Notes under the pieces: model-generated | Told to the model about the DNA's origin: nothing | The model's input: the letters and a program-made list of their open reading frames with translations, nothing else | Database searches by the model: none | Shown here: piece by piece, positions 13,994-14,737 of the stretch | How the letters are laid out: the number at the start of each line of letters is the position of its first letter | How positions within the stretch are numbered: the first letter of the stretch is position 1 | Source: Bacteriovoracaceae bacterium UBA2394 | GTDB taxonomy: Bacteria > Bdellovibrionota > UBA2394 | Assembly: GCA_002343335.1 (NCBI GenBank) | Contig: DDSI01000165.1 | Span: 4,359 to 19,095, forward strand | Direction: 5' to 3' | Length of the DNA: 14,737 nt | Translations under genes and position numbers: made by a program

Positions 13994-14737
13994 TTAGTTC
14001 GTGTCCGGTCGACGGGACATCCACACATCGTATCGAAGCAGGAGGAGCAAAGCGGGAACGCTCACGAGAATTGCGATCACGTAGTATATTTGGTAGCCCA
14101 CGGCTTCGACAAGATATCCGGCCGGAGCAGCTCCGGCCATTCGCGTGAGTGCCATCAAACTGCTCAGCACAGCATACTGTGTCGCTGAGAAGCGTTGATT
14201 ACACATGGCCATTAAAAAAGCAGTATAGGCCGCTGTTCCTAAGCCACCGAAAAAGTTTTCCATGGTAATCGCCGTTGCCATCAGCCAATAGTTATGACCG
14301 TAAATGGCGAGCGCTAGAAATGATCCTCCAGCGAGTCCTTGAAGAATCCCAAACGTCCACAGAGAGCGCTTCAAGCCCAGTTTTACCATAATGGCGCCAC
14401 CTGTGAGTGCGCCTACAATCGTCGCGACCAATCCAAAACCTTTTGCGACAACTCCAATCTCCGTTTGCGAAAAGCCAAGAGACAAAAAAAAGGGCGTCAT
14501 GAGAGCGAGCGTAAGAACGGCGTCTAATTTATAGAGCAAAATGAAAAGGAAAACCTCGACAATGCCGGGACGTTTGAAGAACTCCACAAGAGGAAGGTAG
14601 AAAGCTTCAACCAAGGTCTGCTGAACTTTCTCTTTAAAAGCGGGCTCCGGTGCAAGGAGTGTTCCTAAGACTCCAATCAACATTCCAGCGGCCATCATTT
14701 GATAAACCACCGGCCAAGGAAATTGATCGGCCAAAAT
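13994..14737 (-). CDS. ampG: AmpG-type muropeptide permease, C-terminal half (partial)
   Basis: The gene runs off the right edge; 247 codons up to TAA at 13994-13996 are present. AmpG is an inner-membrane MFS permease that imports GlcNAc-anhydroMurNAc peptides for cell-wall recycling, and in enterobacteria it controls ampC induction. The most telling segment is ENFFGGLGTAAYTAFL, then MCNQRFSATQYAVLSSL, which matches the conserved AmpG region. ADQFPWPVVYQ and LLAPEP at the left of the visible part match the loop between the two halves. Six hydrophobic segments follow, ending in LLLLLRYDVW. No start is visible. The tail faces the methyltransferase-like gene, with 69 nt between stops. I see no terminator there; GAGTC-GTT-GACTC (13915-13927) lacks a T-run. 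Confidence 0.9.
   Translation of the reverse strand: MLADQFPWPVVYQMMAAGMLIGVLGTLLAPEPAFKEKVQQTLVEAFYLPLVEFFKRPGIVEVFLFILLYKLDAVLTLALMTPFFLSLGFSQTEIGVVAKGFGLVATIVGALTGGAIMVKLGLKRSLWTFGILQGLAGGSFLALAIYGHNYWLMATAITMENFFGGLGTAAYTAFLMAMCNQRFSATQYAVLSSLMALTRMAGAAPAGYLVEAVGYQIYYVIAILVSVPALLLLLRYDVWMSRRPDTN

Noticed and set aside
13788..14148. Short plus-strand frames between the methyltransferase-like gene and ampG
   Set aside because: They are out-of-frame readings over the ends of two supported genes and carry no domain or ribosome-binding site.

Overview
The window is a densely packed chromosomal stretch with no RNA genes, CRISPR arrays, insertion sequences or phage genes that I can see. The host is a Gram-negative bacterium: there is an AmpG-type inner-membrane muropeptide permease, several proteins with Sec signal peptides, and periplasmic-type hydrolases. 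Roughly even base composition, frequent GTG/TTG starts, tight gene packing and many small exported proteins of no recognised family remind me of Bdellovibrionota or related former Deltaproteobacteria. That placement is an impression, not a result.

Layout. (1) Bases 1-898: the last 62 codons of an FGGY-family sugar kinase, coupled through an ATGA overlap to a small exported protein with a JAMM-like metal-binding pattern. (2) Bases 895-6367, minus strand: a four-gene run read from right to left. It holds a CPA2 cation/proton antiporter with two RCK-C domains, a RimJ/RimL-type acetyltransferase, an exported CX5R phosphatase and a large exported C45 (penicillin acyltransferase-like) Ntn hydrolase. 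(3) Bases 6368-6586: a divergent regulatory region, followed by proC (6587-7420). (4) Bases 7422-9794, minus strand: an exported protein of unknown family, an exported class C beta-lactamase-like serine hydrolase and a small exported cysteine-containing protein. The last two overlap by 4 nt. (5) Bases 9795-9963: a divergent intergenic region rich in short hairpins, followed by a membrane-anchored helical-repeat protein (9964-11115). (6) A short-chain dehydrogenase on the minus strand (11129-11932). (7) Plus strand: a small lysine-rich protein, msrA, acyP and a methyltransferase-like gene. (8) The right edge carries the C-terminal half of an ampG-type permease on the minus strand.

How the genes relate. 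proC, msrA and acyP are ordinary housekeeping functions. The minus-strand genes are mostly envelope or export functions. Three of them belong to families linked to beta-lactam or cell-wall chemistry (C45 acyltransferase-like, class C beta-lactamase-like, AmpG), but they lie in separate transcription units, so a shared pathway is only a possibility. The best candidate for something new is the pair at 7422-8752. The small gene resembles the cysteine-containing N-terminal module that I recall being fused to this serine-hydrolase family; here it is a separate, translationally coupled gene placed after the catalytic gene. A perfect 10-bp hairpin also covers the catalytic gene's ribosome-binding site and start codon. 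I see no clear evidence of a defence system or a mobile element.
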